A stretch of 64,000 nt of DNA from positions 2,928,442-2,992,441 of the forward strand of contig OX155976.1 of the NCBI GenBank assembly GCA_944548615.1, read 5' to 3'. The notes beneath the pieces were generated by a model, which worked only from the letters and a program-made list of their open reading frames with translations, made no database searches and was not told the origin of the DNA. The stretch comes from Micropterix aruncella. Taxonomy: Eukaryota > Arthropoda > Insecta > Lepidoptera > Micropterigidae. Shown one piece after another: positions 1 to 10,405 of this stretch. The translations under genes were made by a program, and so were the position numbers. Every line of letters starts with the position of its first letter. Within the stretch, counting starts at the first letter, position 1.

Positions 1-1285
1 GATCAATGTATGCTAATAGTTTTAAGTCACTTTCTCAGTATCGGTTGACGATTACTCCAATCAGCTGGGTTTTTTTATAATGTCCTTATAGGAAGGCTAT
101 TACTCATTACTGAATATAGGATTTCTTTTGATTTGCCGCGGCACTATTTATCACACTGACGGATGCTACAGTCTTCCGTCAGGGCGTCGTGAACTCAGGA
201 GTTATTTTTTTATATATTTATTGGATCACGAGATAAATTTATACTAAGGCGCCAATCTCGCGTATTCCTTTACTGCGTTCGTTCATCCGTTAATGCTGCA
301 TCTGATCTATCGAATCAATTTCTAATTATGCTTTAGCTCAGTCTATTTGTATTCCCAGGTATGGTATTCTTTTGATTAAAAAATATGAACACTTTTTCCG
401 GCAAAATATTCGATATATTGTAAAATAAAATTTTTAGTTTATACAGTTCATTTACATATATTATGGTTCTTTTTGTAGCTTTGCATTAAATAATAATAAC
501 ATGATAATATGACAATCCGCAATATAGCACAAAAACACAACTTATCATAACCTATATTACTGTGTATGTCGAATCAATTACGACATACGTATATACATTT
601 TTTTCTTAGTTTATCGCTACGCTGGTTCACGAACTTTGTCTCTGTGAAACCAGGCAGTTTCAAATATCTCAATCCATGAGGCTTCGTCTTTTATTGACGG
701 CCTGCAGTCCCAATCAAGTACTGGCCTTATAAAAAAAAGGTTCACGCTAACAATGTAGTAGCGGACAGTACGAAAAGCAGATGGTATTGGCTTTCTATTT
801 CAATTATAGCGCGAAACAGTGTAAGACGCATTGATCTTATTCATAATTATAGCAACATACATATTTGCTTAAAATATTAAAAAAAACTATCAACAATAAC
901 AAGTTTTGTAGTATGGCCAGCTTCGGCGGTTATAACGCAATTATAACGCAATTATATTAATTTGAACAATCTTACTCGTTTTAAGCTGCCATCCAATCCA
1001 ATTAACACATACCTTACACTAACATAACACCTTTATACACTTCTTAACAACTAAACACATAACAACTAAAAACTGTTTTATTCAATTTCTTTTGACAGCT
1101 GCGTCGTAGTAATGTCGGGCGGCCGTCTAGTACGATTCACGTACGATTGTTTTCGCCCCGTTCTGTTGAAAGATGTAATTGATTTGAAGTTGTCTTCGTG
1201 ATTCGAAATCTATTGCGAATGTCTGTCTTGATATTACTTATATGATCTCCTCGTGAATGTTTATTTAAAAGGAATATCTTTAATT
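1..1285. other. AT-rich intergenic DNA, no gene seen
   Basis: Only short shadow reading frames occur here, and none matches a family I know or shows splice-compatible coding character. Some dispersed-repeat content is likely. Confidence 0.5.
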
Positions 1286-1675
1286 TTTCTTCTATCTTGC
1301 TACTGTTTGATTCTGCATACTTATGTTTTCCCGCCAAAATTTGATGTACGTGGCGTCTCTTATAGAGGGTTTTTACTGTTTTTACGTCTATCTTCTATCT
1401 TGCTACTGTTTGATTCTGCATACTTATGTTTTCCCGCCAAATATTTGATGTACGTGGCGTCTCGTATAGAGGGTTTTTACTGTTTTTACGTCTATCTCTC
1501 GGCGAATGTTTAGCACTGTTTAATCTTGTTTGCTTTCCCGCCAAATATTTGATGTACGTGGCGTCTCTTATAGAGGGTTTTTTTACTGTTTTTACGTCGA
1601 TTTCTCGTCGAATTTTTAGCACTGTTTAATTTTGTTGGCTTTCCCGCCAAATATTTGATGTACCGCTTCTAATAA
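1286..1675. repeat. Minisatellite, ~103-bp unit, about 3.3 copies
   Basis: A block containing tttcccgccaaatatttg, gatgtacgtggcgtct and tatagagggttttt recurs at about 1325, 1428, 1528 and 1639. The first period is 103 bp; later ones vary through small indels, and the last copy stops after gatgtac. The repeats create overlapping open frames on both strands that are not genes. The motif cccgccaaatat reappears once near 2461 beside agagacgctc, so the unit may come from a dispersed repeat. Confidence 0.8.
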
Positions 1676-3988
1676 AATAAATACGTGTTAAAAAAACTTC
1701 ACTTAGATTCTACATGATTTTTTTTTATGGGAATGTGGACAGCATTTCTGCCCACATTCCCTCGTTTTAACTTGAACTTTTACATTTTCCGGCACTTTTT
1801 CGACGTTTGGGTGACGAGGTTATTACGCGGTGGTTCTCCTGGTAAACTGAATTGAATTTGGCCTTGCCCATCGCCTTTTTATACCCTTCAAAATACGGCA
1901 ATTTCTCCATTTTTAGATGTGCTTTTCACCCCTTCCTATGCAAAATAACGCGGCCATCATGCTTTTTCTTTCTGGTTACCAACTATCGTTTTTCCACATT
2001 GGGGTTCCGTACCATTTCGTGCACATCGAGCTATTTTTGCACTCTTATTTCTTTAATTCACTCATTTGAGCTGATTTTCTTATTTTTCCCTTGTAATCTG
2101 TAACCCCTGCATCTAATTTCTGCATATATATTAATTTTATGTTGCCTCCTCGCGGCGCTATGTGCTTCTAAAGGTACGTGTATATTTTTCCAAAAAGTAT
2201 GTCTATTTCATTAACTATTATGGCTATTATTATTCATTTTTTTTCTGCTATAACCCCATATGGTTTTTATAAAAAGTTATTCGGCGTTAGTAGGTTTTTC
2301 AGTGACCCAATTTGAAAACAATTTTTTACATCGAAGTTACTCATCCGTTTCCTTTAAAAATATGTCACCTATGACCCTTTTAACTTGCTTCTTCTTTCTG
2401 TATACTCTAATATTTGTATTATCGTCGGTTTTTTTAGATATGGCTTTCCCTCCAAAACTTTCCCGCCAAATATGAAGAGACGCTCTTTAAGACGCTCGTC
2501 TGTTTTTTGTTAGTGGTCCACCTCAAAACCTCCCTTATTTCTGAACTACAGCGCCTCTAGTGAACAAAATATGTACGATATTCCGACTCTATTTGATGTC
2601 AAAACATGGCAACACTTTCTTGCCGTGGTTAATTCTGATTTATTTTTCTGTCAAATCGTCATTTATTCAGTTTCAAACATTAAATTCTCCCTGTAAACTA
2701 TCGTACGGACTATATGCTCTGCTTCATATAATAGTTTATTTCATTGGCTTTATTCTAGTAGGTCTATCTACTGTGTGTTCTATCTATATCGGCTGTAATT
2801 AGCATTATCGTCTATAGTGGCGATTTTTCTCAGTACAAGTACGACAATCTAATCATTATATGAACTGTCAGTTTCAGCTGGCTGCGAATTCGTTCCGTGC
2901 GATATTTAAATCGATTGCTAACTATTTATTCTGTTTTCAGGTTCTACTTTCGTTTCAGAAGATAGTGCTTATTCTACTCTACGTCTATAGTGCGGGTCGT
3001 CGCTGAAATCTTTCTAAATATCCTGTGTTTATATCATGCATCTTTTGAAGACCCATTTTTGTATGTGATTTCGGCGTTTTTTTGAATCATCGATTTTTCC
3101 TTGATTTTTCTCTAAAGCCTATTCAGTTTTATTTTATTTAGTGGTTTATTGCTATTACGCTTCATTTTTAACGAATATATAAACGTTTTATTGTTTTATT
3201 GAGTTTTAATCTTATTTTAATATATTTTATATTCTTGCCGACACGTCAGTGAAATTTTCTTACAGTTCTCTGCTTATCGACGGTAACATTTCTCGCTTTT
3301 TGCCCGCTAGATGTCGCTACACGTTTTGAAATATGATTTAAATTTTGGGATAATGAATGAATCGACTAATTACTACTTTTACGCTTTGAAGACCATTCAC
3401 CTTGCCTTCCCGTTGCTGCGTATAGATGGCAATAGGTGTGCTTAAATGGCATGGTTTGGTTTTAGATATTAAGCATTCTATTTGACAGGAGGCGTTCGAT
3501 TTTATCATTACAGGCCTCTTAAGCCCGAACAGATTGTTTCTAACAATTACAAATCCAATAGTTTACTATTTGTAGCGGCAGTCGTGTTTTTTAAAAAAAT
3601 ATTATTCTTGTCGACACAGCACTTTTCTATCGTAATACCATTAATATTGTATAAGAACGGGTATAATCATGACGATTAAAAAAATATATAATTCAAATTC
3701 TTCTCTATAAGCCAGTATTTAAATTTTTACTAGACTAATGCAATACAATACAATACAATCAACTACTCCAGTAGATAGGCATTCCTACACTTGGATGCGT
3801 CACAAAATTAAATGCTAAAAATTTCATTATTATAAACATAACTATCGTGATAGTTGTCATGGCTGTAATATTATATTCAATATTACCTACATACAAATAA
3901 TCAAAATATGCTAATGTGATGAGTCAGGGAGAATAATATATTAAAATAGAAATGCAAATTCTATGTAGAATAATCAAAAAATATATAT
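1676..3988. other. Gene-free AT-rich stretch
   Basis: No recognisable coding region. A short (aatac)n run lies near 3741-3760. A segment around 3640-3725 (with ttgtataagaacgggta) is repeated in diverged form near 6735-6830, so it is a dispersed repeat. Confidence 0.45.
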
Positions 3989-4572
3989 TTTATTGCCAAT
4001 CCAGCAATATGCCGTCGTATTTTTTTTAAAAAATGAATTTAATTATATGAAAATTAGAATGTCAGCTATCATAATACCATTATGTTTAAAACTTTACGCA
4101 TTTCATTAATCATCAACATGGAAAATAAACTCAGAACTTTCAAACTCCCTTATACCATAAATTGGGTTTCTTACCAAATTATGTATAATTATCTTTTTAA
4201 ATTGGTCCTCTCCAAGGCTTTTCATTTGCTCTGGAATCTTATTATAGAAGGACAAATTTTGGTGAATAAAACTGTTTCATTTTATTGCCAATCCAGCAAT
4301 ATGCCTTCGTATTTTTAAAAAAAAATGAATTTAATTATATGAAAATTAGAATGTCAGCTATCATAATACCATTATGTTTAAAACTTTACGCATTTCATTA
4401 ATCATCAACATGGAAAATAAACTCAGAACTTTCAAACTCCCTTATACCATAAATAGGGTTTCTTACCAAATTATGTATAATTATCTTTTTAAATTGGTCC
4501 TCTCCAAGGCTTTTCATTTGCTCTGGAATCTTATTATAGAAGGACAAATTTTGGTGAATAAAACTGTTTCGC
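3989..4572. repeat. 292-bp tandem duplication
   Basis: The 292 bases from 3989 to 4280 are repeated with few differences at 4281-4572, starting at ttattgccaatccagcaata and ending just after aaaactgtttc. The duplicated block is the 3' end of the minus-strand Jockey-type element (the end of its ORF and the downstream tail), so the element's 3' terminus is present twice. An in-frame remnant of its last ~75 codons therefore also occurs in the left copy. Confidence 0.85.
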
Positions 4573-5131
4573 ACTTTGCTAAGTCGCTGTCGGTTTATGT
4601 GGAGATTGGATTTATTCCTCGTATCGTGATGATGAAAATCACTATTCACTGGAGCTTCTGTTAGGTGTCTACGAGCGTACATAATATTTTGGTAGATGTA
4701 AGAAGAAAATAGAGTCATTATTCCTGATTTTACAAATAGCGGCTTACAAGAACTTCTTGGTGAGACTCTATATAAACTGCGTACCGCTCTTTTCTGGAGG
4801 AGAAAAATTCTTTTTGAGTTTGGTGCCATTCCGCAAAACAGTAGGCCATACGTTATTATGGGGTGGAAATATGCAAAATAAACGGATTTCGCTGCTTCAA
4901 AACCGCATAAACTTCTTATCTTTCTAATGGCGAATATAGCACTGCATATTTTTTTACTGAGATCATTTAAGTGATCAGACCATTGTAATTTTTGATCGAT
5001 TTCTAATCCGAGAAATTTCGTGGAGGAGACATTTTCTAGCTGGTCAGACCCAAAGTATACGTCTATTTCGTTATAATCAGACGGCCGCAAAGAGAAGCAT
5101 ATTGATTTTGATTTATTTACGATTTATTAAC
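4398..5131 (-). pseudogene. Jockey-type non-LTR retrotransposon, C-terminal RT remnant
   Basis: This minus-strand frame has the post-catalytic part of a non-LTR reverse transcriptase: the STKFLGLEID...W..H thumb segment, then YFAYFHPIITYG and the basic tail HDTRNKSNL usual in Jockey/CR1-type proteins. It is open for about 230 codons after an upstream in-frame SKSICFSLRP stretch that runs to 5131. The matching catalytic part lies at 6339-6508, separated by a later plus-strand insertion (5132-6328). No endonuclease or N-terminal RT is left, so the copy is dead. Family membership comes from motif recognition, not a search. Confidence 0.8.
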
Positions 5132-6328
5132 TACGATGTATACAATTATACTGAAAACGGACTATCTACAATCAAAGTATGGCTAAATTATAATCTACTG
5201 ACTCTTAATGACTCTAAAACTAAATATATGACCTTTCAAATGAAGAAAACTTACGACAAACAAACCCAGCGCAAACTAAAAATCCACACTTGCAACACGG
5301 TCGTTAACGGCAAGCCTTGTACGTGTGCGGAGGTGGAAAGAGTAGATACAATAAAGTACCTAGGATTAACTCTGGACTATACAATGAAGTGGGAAGATCA
5401 TATCAGGTGCACTGCAACAAAATTGAGAAAACTTGTACATATATTCAAGTTAATAAGAAATGCCGTATCCAAAGATTTAGTACGAACGATATATTTCGCA
5501 TTGGCCCATAACTTACTAGCATACGGAATCATAGCTTGGGGTGGAGCCTCGCTGCAAGCACTTGATCCTCTAATTAAAGCCCAAAAGTCGCTATTAAGAG
5601 TAATACACAAAAAACCCTTCCGGTATTCTTCTGAGAGCTTGTACAATGAATCTAAAGTCCTTGACGTTCGTCAAATATACGCTAAGGTAGTCCTACTCTA
5701 CTACTATAATCATGACAATTATCATCTATATTCAACACACCATAAAGGAACACGAGTAGCAACAACCAGACAGCACTTAATCCAAAAAAAGAGAACAAGT
5801 TTTGCACAAAAACACTTCTCTTACATTGCTCCTCGACTGTTCAACAAAATGAATAGTGTTTTTCCTGCAGGACTGTAATCTAGGAATAGTCACGGCGTAA
5901 AGAAAAACCTAACTAAGTCACTTTTGACTATGGGTCGACAAGAAACGGAGACATTAATAACATATATATTAAAATAGTGCACGATTTGTGAGATATAGTA
6001 TATATATAGTATTATTTTATATTTATCTATAAAGTATATATGTATTTATATATGTATGTATATATATATGTATGTCCCAAAATTTAATATTATTACGCTT
6101 TCTTATTCTATTTTTAACTTCTCAAATGTACCATAATAATATACAAAGATGTATTACAGCTAGTTACGTAAACCACTATACTTTTTTTTTATATTAAGCC
6201 TACCTTAGTACAGGCGAGGCCTAGTTAGGATGGCTTTGAATTTTAAAAAATGATGTAATATTATTGATAAATAAAGAATTTTGAATTTGAATTTGAATTT
6301 GAATTATTAAATTTATTAATTTATGACA
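5132..6328 (+). mobile_element. 5'-truncated Jockey-type element with RT C-terminus, nested insertion
   Basis: A plus-strand frame (about 5132-5878) encodes the end of a non-LTR RT: LNDSKTKYMTF, then IKYLGLTLDYTMKWEDHI, then FALAHNLLAYGIIAWGG and a C-terminal SYIAPRLFNKMN. The 3' UTR is AT-rich and ends in an (aatttg)n-like tail at about 6277-6305, as expected of target-primed reverse transcription. The element is flanked by atttattaac at 5122-5131 and 6329-6338, a 10-bp target-site duplication. It lies inside the minus-strand element, whose reading frame resumes on the far side. It is 5'-truncated within RT and so non-autonomous. Confidence 0.8.
5996..6073. repeat. TA/TATG-rich microsatellite
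   Basis: Simple repeats of tatata and tatgta lie within the 3' UTR of the plus-strand element. Confidence 0.7.
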
Positions 6329-6338
6329 ATTTATTAAC

Positions 6339-6508
6339 TTGGAACCATATACTAAGCCTGTCTATTGTTTCTTTTATCTTTGGGCCAAAGTGTCTTTACT
6401 TTTATCGCTAAAAAGAAGTGAAGTATCATCGGCGAATAAAATGATTTCATCATCCACGGATTTCAGGCACTCTGGGATGTCATTAATATAGACGAGGAAG
6501 TGACACAA
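6339..6508 (-). pseudogene. RT catalytic fragment (FADD motif) of the interrupted Jockey-type element
   Basis: Read on the minus strand this gives VYINDIPECL, then EIILFADDTSLLFSDKSK, the catalytic FADD region of a non-LTR RT. After a one-base frameshift near 6387 it runs into ETIDRLSIWFQVN, which joins directly to the KSKSICFSL frame at 5131 once the nested plus-strand insertion is ignored. It is therefore the upstream half of the 4398-5131 relic. The sequence upstream of the motif is too decayed to follow. Confidence 0.75.
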
Positions 6509-7083
6509 TAATCATTATAAAAGAACATATATATTCTAAAACTATATAGCTAAACCATTTAACTGTGGCCCATATGTAGATATAGGTGAATGAAATATTA
6601 TGTTTATCAATTTTAAATCGCCATGCATGCTGCTTGATTGTGGAATCAGCTCCTTTTAAAAATTGCTAGCCTAGTATTTTTAAATTTCCGTTTTAATGGC
6701 ACAGCTCTTTTTGTGTCATAATTGTATACCTAATATAATTATTGTATAAGAACGGGTAATATTAAAAGATGATATAAAAATAGTTTAACCCCAAATTGTC
6801 CTTTGCAAGCTAGTATTTAAATATCTAGACATACGTGAATGAATAATCGCTATATGTATAGAAACGTTCTAATTCTAAAAGTATAGAGCTCAACTGTGCA
6901 ACAATGGCCCATATGTAGATTATGTAGTTAAATAAAATATAATGTCATTGAATTTTAAATCTAAATGAAATATACATTCTTTAATATTACAGAAAAGTGT
7001 TTTATTTATTTATTTATTTGTTAGTTACTATCTAAAGCTATTGTCATTGCAACATTATATAGACGATAACCAATGGCGGTATA
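6509..7083. repeat. Diverged dispersed repeats, no gene
   Basis: Two diverged copies of a segment with ggcccatatgtagat lie near 6526-6610 and 6860-6960. The ttgtataagaacgggta segment from about 3645 recurs at about 6740. A (ttta)n run lies near 7001-7019. Confidence 0.45.
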
Positions 7084-7455
7084 TTAAATTATTTTTTTAA
7101 TTTGAAAAACTACTTTTTGTGACTTAAATATAAAAGTTACACATATGCTGTCGCTGACTTTTTTCTAGGCATTATCAAGCTCTACAACTTTTTTCTAGAA
7201 CTTAATCATATATCTATCATCGTTAAGGCAGCGTTAGTTAGAAACGTTTTCGTTCGGCCGCTTTTTTCCGAATTACTTTGGAAATCCGACTACCACAAAA
7301 AGTCTTTACATTTTTCGGATTAATATATAGCCTATGACACTCACAAATAACGTGGCTTTCTATTCGTAAAAGAATTTTCAAAATCGGTTCAGTAGATCCA
7401 GAGATTTCTTCCTACAACCTCACAATCTTTACCTCTTTATAATATTAGTATAGAT
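7084..7455. repeat. Interspersed repeat, copy A
   Basis: It begins ttaaattatttttttaattt and ends ctttataatattagtatagat, and is repeated at 7614-7990 with scattered differences. The terminal part (cctatgacactcacaaataa, aaaatcggttcagta, ctttataatattagtatag) is a pattern I associate with a very common non-autonomous repeat of Lepidoptera. That assignment is from memory and its class is uncertain. Confidence 0.65.
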
Positions 7456-7613
7456 AGACGACACGGTCTCGGTTCCATACCTATGTCGTATTATCTCTTT
7501 AACTATTTATGCAGTAAAAGGAAAAAGTGTTTTGTTTTAAATACTTAAGACGGTAAATTTACTTATTTTGATAATAATTCATAATTGTTGACCAATAAAC
7601 ATGACCTAACGAT

Positions 7614-7990
7614 TTAAATTATTTTTTTAATTTGAAAAACTACTTTTTGTGACTTAAATATAAAAGTTACACATATAATATGCTGTCGCTGACGTTTTTG
7701 TAGGCATTATCAAGCTCTACACCTTTTTTCTAGAACTTAATCATATATCTCTCATCCTTAAGGCAGCGTTAGTTAGAAACGTTTTCGTTCGACCGTTTTT
7801 TCCGACTTTCTTTGGAAATCCTACTACCACGTAAAAGTCTTTACATTTTTCGGATTAATATATAGCCTATGACACTCACAAATAACGTGGCTTTCTATTG
7901 GTAAAAGAATTTTCAAAATCGGTTCAGTAAATCCAGAGATTACTTCCTACAACGTCACAAACTTTACCTCTTTATAATATTAGTATAGAT
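7614..7990. repeat. Interspersed repeat, copy B
   Basis: This is the second copy, in the same orientation, of the repeat at 7084-7455, with a few small indels (for example a 4-bp addition after acacata). Separate insertion or tandem duplication are both possible; the 158 bp between the copies are unrelated to the repeat. Confidence 0.65.
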
Positions 7991-8639
7991 TAAAACTGCT
8001 TCCACAGCGGCACCTACCGCGACCTTAGGTTGCGAGCGCATGTCCCAATGGCGACGTCACATGTCGCTATCGCGCCGCGCCGTGCGCGCGGTGTGCGACG
8101 ACAGCGCTAATTTTACGCGGTGGTCGCGCGCAATCAAGTAGTTATAACTGTGTACTCATAGAGGGCGCTAAAAAATACCCCTACCGTAATCGTACCCCGC
8201 TTATCTCACCCCTCGCCTGTCTCAAGAGAAAGTTGAATTTGATTTAGCCAATAGCGTCACCTTAAATAAAGGTTTGAGAAGCGTTTGAGCGCGCTGCGCC
8301 ATCTAGCGGTAGGTAATAAATTGTAAATAAACAATATCAGCTACCCTTTACCGCTAGATAGTGCATCGTGATCAAAGCTTTTCAAAAAAATAAAAAAAAA
8401 CGAATTAAAAAATATATATATAATTACAAAAATATATTTTTCAGTTTTTTTCCAAAAAAAATTATCAAAAGTTGCTTATCTCGTTGTACTGATTCACCTA
8501 CAAAAAATGCCAGTGCAGTAATCACACCCCGAAAATTTTTATATTTATATTTGTTTTTGTTTATTGCATTCTTATAAATTCGATTAGGGAGTTTTTGGTT
8601 TTTGTTGTATAATTATTATTTATTCTAACAAATATACAT
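7991..8639. other. GC-rich patch and AT-rich spacer, no gene
   Basis: About 8009-8300 is much richer in CG than its surroundings (cgcgccgcgccgtgcgcgcg). A short inverted pair built on ccatctagcggta (8297-8312 against about 8349-8364) suggests a small non-autonomous transposon. An open frame at 8368-8577 is low-complexity Lys/Asn/Phe and is not a gene. Confidence 0.4.
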
Positions 8640-8856
8640 ATTATGCCATTTGTGCTCGTTGTGCCGATACGTCCGATTAAGCACAAGCACTTGCTTATTT
8701 AGGCAACACCGTTCACGCACCATCGACATCTACTGTCAGTTTTTCATTCATGACCAAAATAATTAAATGATAAATTGAGTTTTTAAATAATATTCATAAA
8801 ACGTATTAATATTACGAAAATTTACATTTACATAAATAAATATTTTATATTGTTAG

Positions 8857-9224
8857 GCCTCAGACGTTGCTTTTGAATTTTATGCTTGCGGCTGGGAAAC
8901 TATGAAAATAAACAAAGAAATTAAATTGGAAATATTAACATTCCTATCCATGGCCAACAGACCAGTAGCTATTACGGCCTTGGGATTAACGGAGGCATCC
9001 TTGGAGACGTTCACTGCAGTAAGTAATTAGTAATGAAGTTCTGCTCGATCGTATGATGAAATGAGTGTGTGATTTTCAATTACCAAGATTTATGCAATGG
9101 TTATGAATAAATATTTCTTTTTACTTAAATATCGACTTAGCTTTGGAAATTTTCTTTTCAGATTCTCCAGGCCGCTAGATCTTACTTCATCACGCTGCGG
9201 GAACTTAATAAAGATGGTTTATAA
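8857..9224 (+). pseudogene. Odorant receptor relic: last two coding exons of a diverged paralogue
   Basis: Two exons match the last two exons of the array receptors. Exon 7-like 8857-9018 (54 codons) follows a ttgttag acceptor and ends at a gtaagt donor. Exon 8-like 9162-9224 (20 codons plus TAA) follows tttcttttcag. They encode the receptor C-terminus: CGWETMKINKEIKLEIL, then RPVAITALGLTEASLETFTA, then QAARSYFITLREL, with clear amino-acid differences from the array copies. Reading frame and splice sites are intact. Part of the upstream intron (from about 8640) is also homologous. No exons 1-6 were found in the 8.6 kb upstream, so this is probably a truncated gene, unless they are too diverged for me to see. 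Confidence 0.8.
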
Positions 9225-9633
9225 ATATAATCATTTAATTATATTAAAATGGTATTGGATCATCGCTAATAGGTTTTATTGAACATTGTAGGAAACAATA
9301 ACACTAAATTTGTATCCCCTAAGCCCTACACAAATACTTTTAATTGGTAGCACGTAAGTTACTCTCGAATAAATTGACATTTAAAAGCATAACAAGATGC
9401 CCATTAAATATTTGTAGACCGTGTAACTGCTGGTAGGTTTGATCACGTACTATTATAATATAAGATATAACTTCTATGAATACTTTACGGTTTTCAATAT
9501 ATTGGCAATTTTTTTGGCATTATTTTAGCACATTTGTTATTAGTACTAACTTCGATTTTCAAAAAATATGTTTTTGAACTCGGAGGGAGATATTGTTATG
9601 TGCTCCTAAAGCGCATTCTTCTTCTGTATGAAC
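9225..9633. other. 3' flank of the receptor relic, homologous to the array
   Basis: No gene. The stretch 9390-9600 aligns by eye with 32970-32999 joined to 35345-35470 of the array unit (aacattc/aatattt, gatcacgtac/gattacgtat, ttagtactaac/gtagtactaat). The array carries a 2.3-kb pair of retrotransposon relics at the point where this copy is uninterrupted. Confidence 0.55.
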
Positions 9634-9646
9634 ATCTTTACAGAAG

Positions 9647-10329
9647 TCGAAGACTATCGCGGTTGTTTGACATTATAAATAGGATAGAAAACGAATTTAC
9701 CGCGTGAAATTTGTAGCACCCGACGTTTCGGTGACGTTGCAGCCGCCGTTGTCCAGGGTAGACTGAAGAGCTGTCAATCCGTTGTTTTGCGGGTAGACCG
9801 CGTAGCGCTTCCGCCACTGCGTAGGTTATAACGGTGGCGGGGAGCCGGGCTCGGAGCGCGGGAATTTTGAAAATCCGTCTTGCACACAACACTCACTGTA
9901 TTTATCCTGTTTTACGTCTTTGCGTTCGGCGTTCGGCGGCGGGAACATTTTAAGAAGAGGGTTCCACGTAGAAGAGAGTTTGTAACCGTCGTCTCTGTTA
10001 AAGTTCGGGGTTCTTCTTATTTCAATGGCTTCCCGGATCATGCGAGGAAAGTAGAATTGTACTTTGGATAGCACAATGGGATTTTGAAACTGCATCCTGT
10101 GGTTACTTCCGCTATCCAATATGTGTTCGCAGATCGCCGATTTTTCTCGCTGAACGTTTTTAACAGCTTTGATGTGTTCTAACAGTCGCGTGGCTATGGG
10201 CCGTTTCGTTTGTCCAACGTTGGCTAGACCGCAACTGCATTCGACTTTATACACACCCGGGGTTTGCAGTGGTATTACATCCTTTACAAGCCTCAAAAAT
10301 CGGTAAATTCGTTTTCTATCCTATTTATA
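9647..10329 (-). mobile_element. Penelope-like element fragment with GIY-YIG endonuclease
   Basis: The minus-strand frame (ORF 9826-10296) begins at GVYKVECSCGLANVGQTKR, followed by ATRLLEHIKAV and SAICEHILDSG. This is the GIY-YIG endonuclease at the C-terminus of Penelope-like elements; the RT is absent, so the copy is 5'-truncated. A 31-bp perfect inverted repeat (attataaataggatagaaaa and onward) forms both ends, at 9674-9704 and 10300-10330. A further 27-bp tail with agactatcgcggttgtttga lies on the left. The insertion is flanked by atctttacagaag at 9634-9646 and 10330-10342, a 13-bp target-site duplication. The ggtgacgttgcagccgccg block near the left end is part of the 3' region. Confidence 0.85.
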
Positions 10330-10405
10330 ATCTTTACAGAAGGTTTTGTGACGGTGAAAACAACGGTGTAAGTCAATAAATCATAAATCAAACTGTGAAG
10401 GCGTT

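Noticed and set aside
8030..8110. CG-rich patch as a promoter CpG island
   Set aside because: No gene follows, and insects lack vertebrate-style CpG-island promoters; a small transposon is more likely.
8368..8577. 69-codon ORF rich in Lys and Phe
   Set aside because: Low-complexity A/T runs, no ATG start (GTG), no similarity to anything I know.
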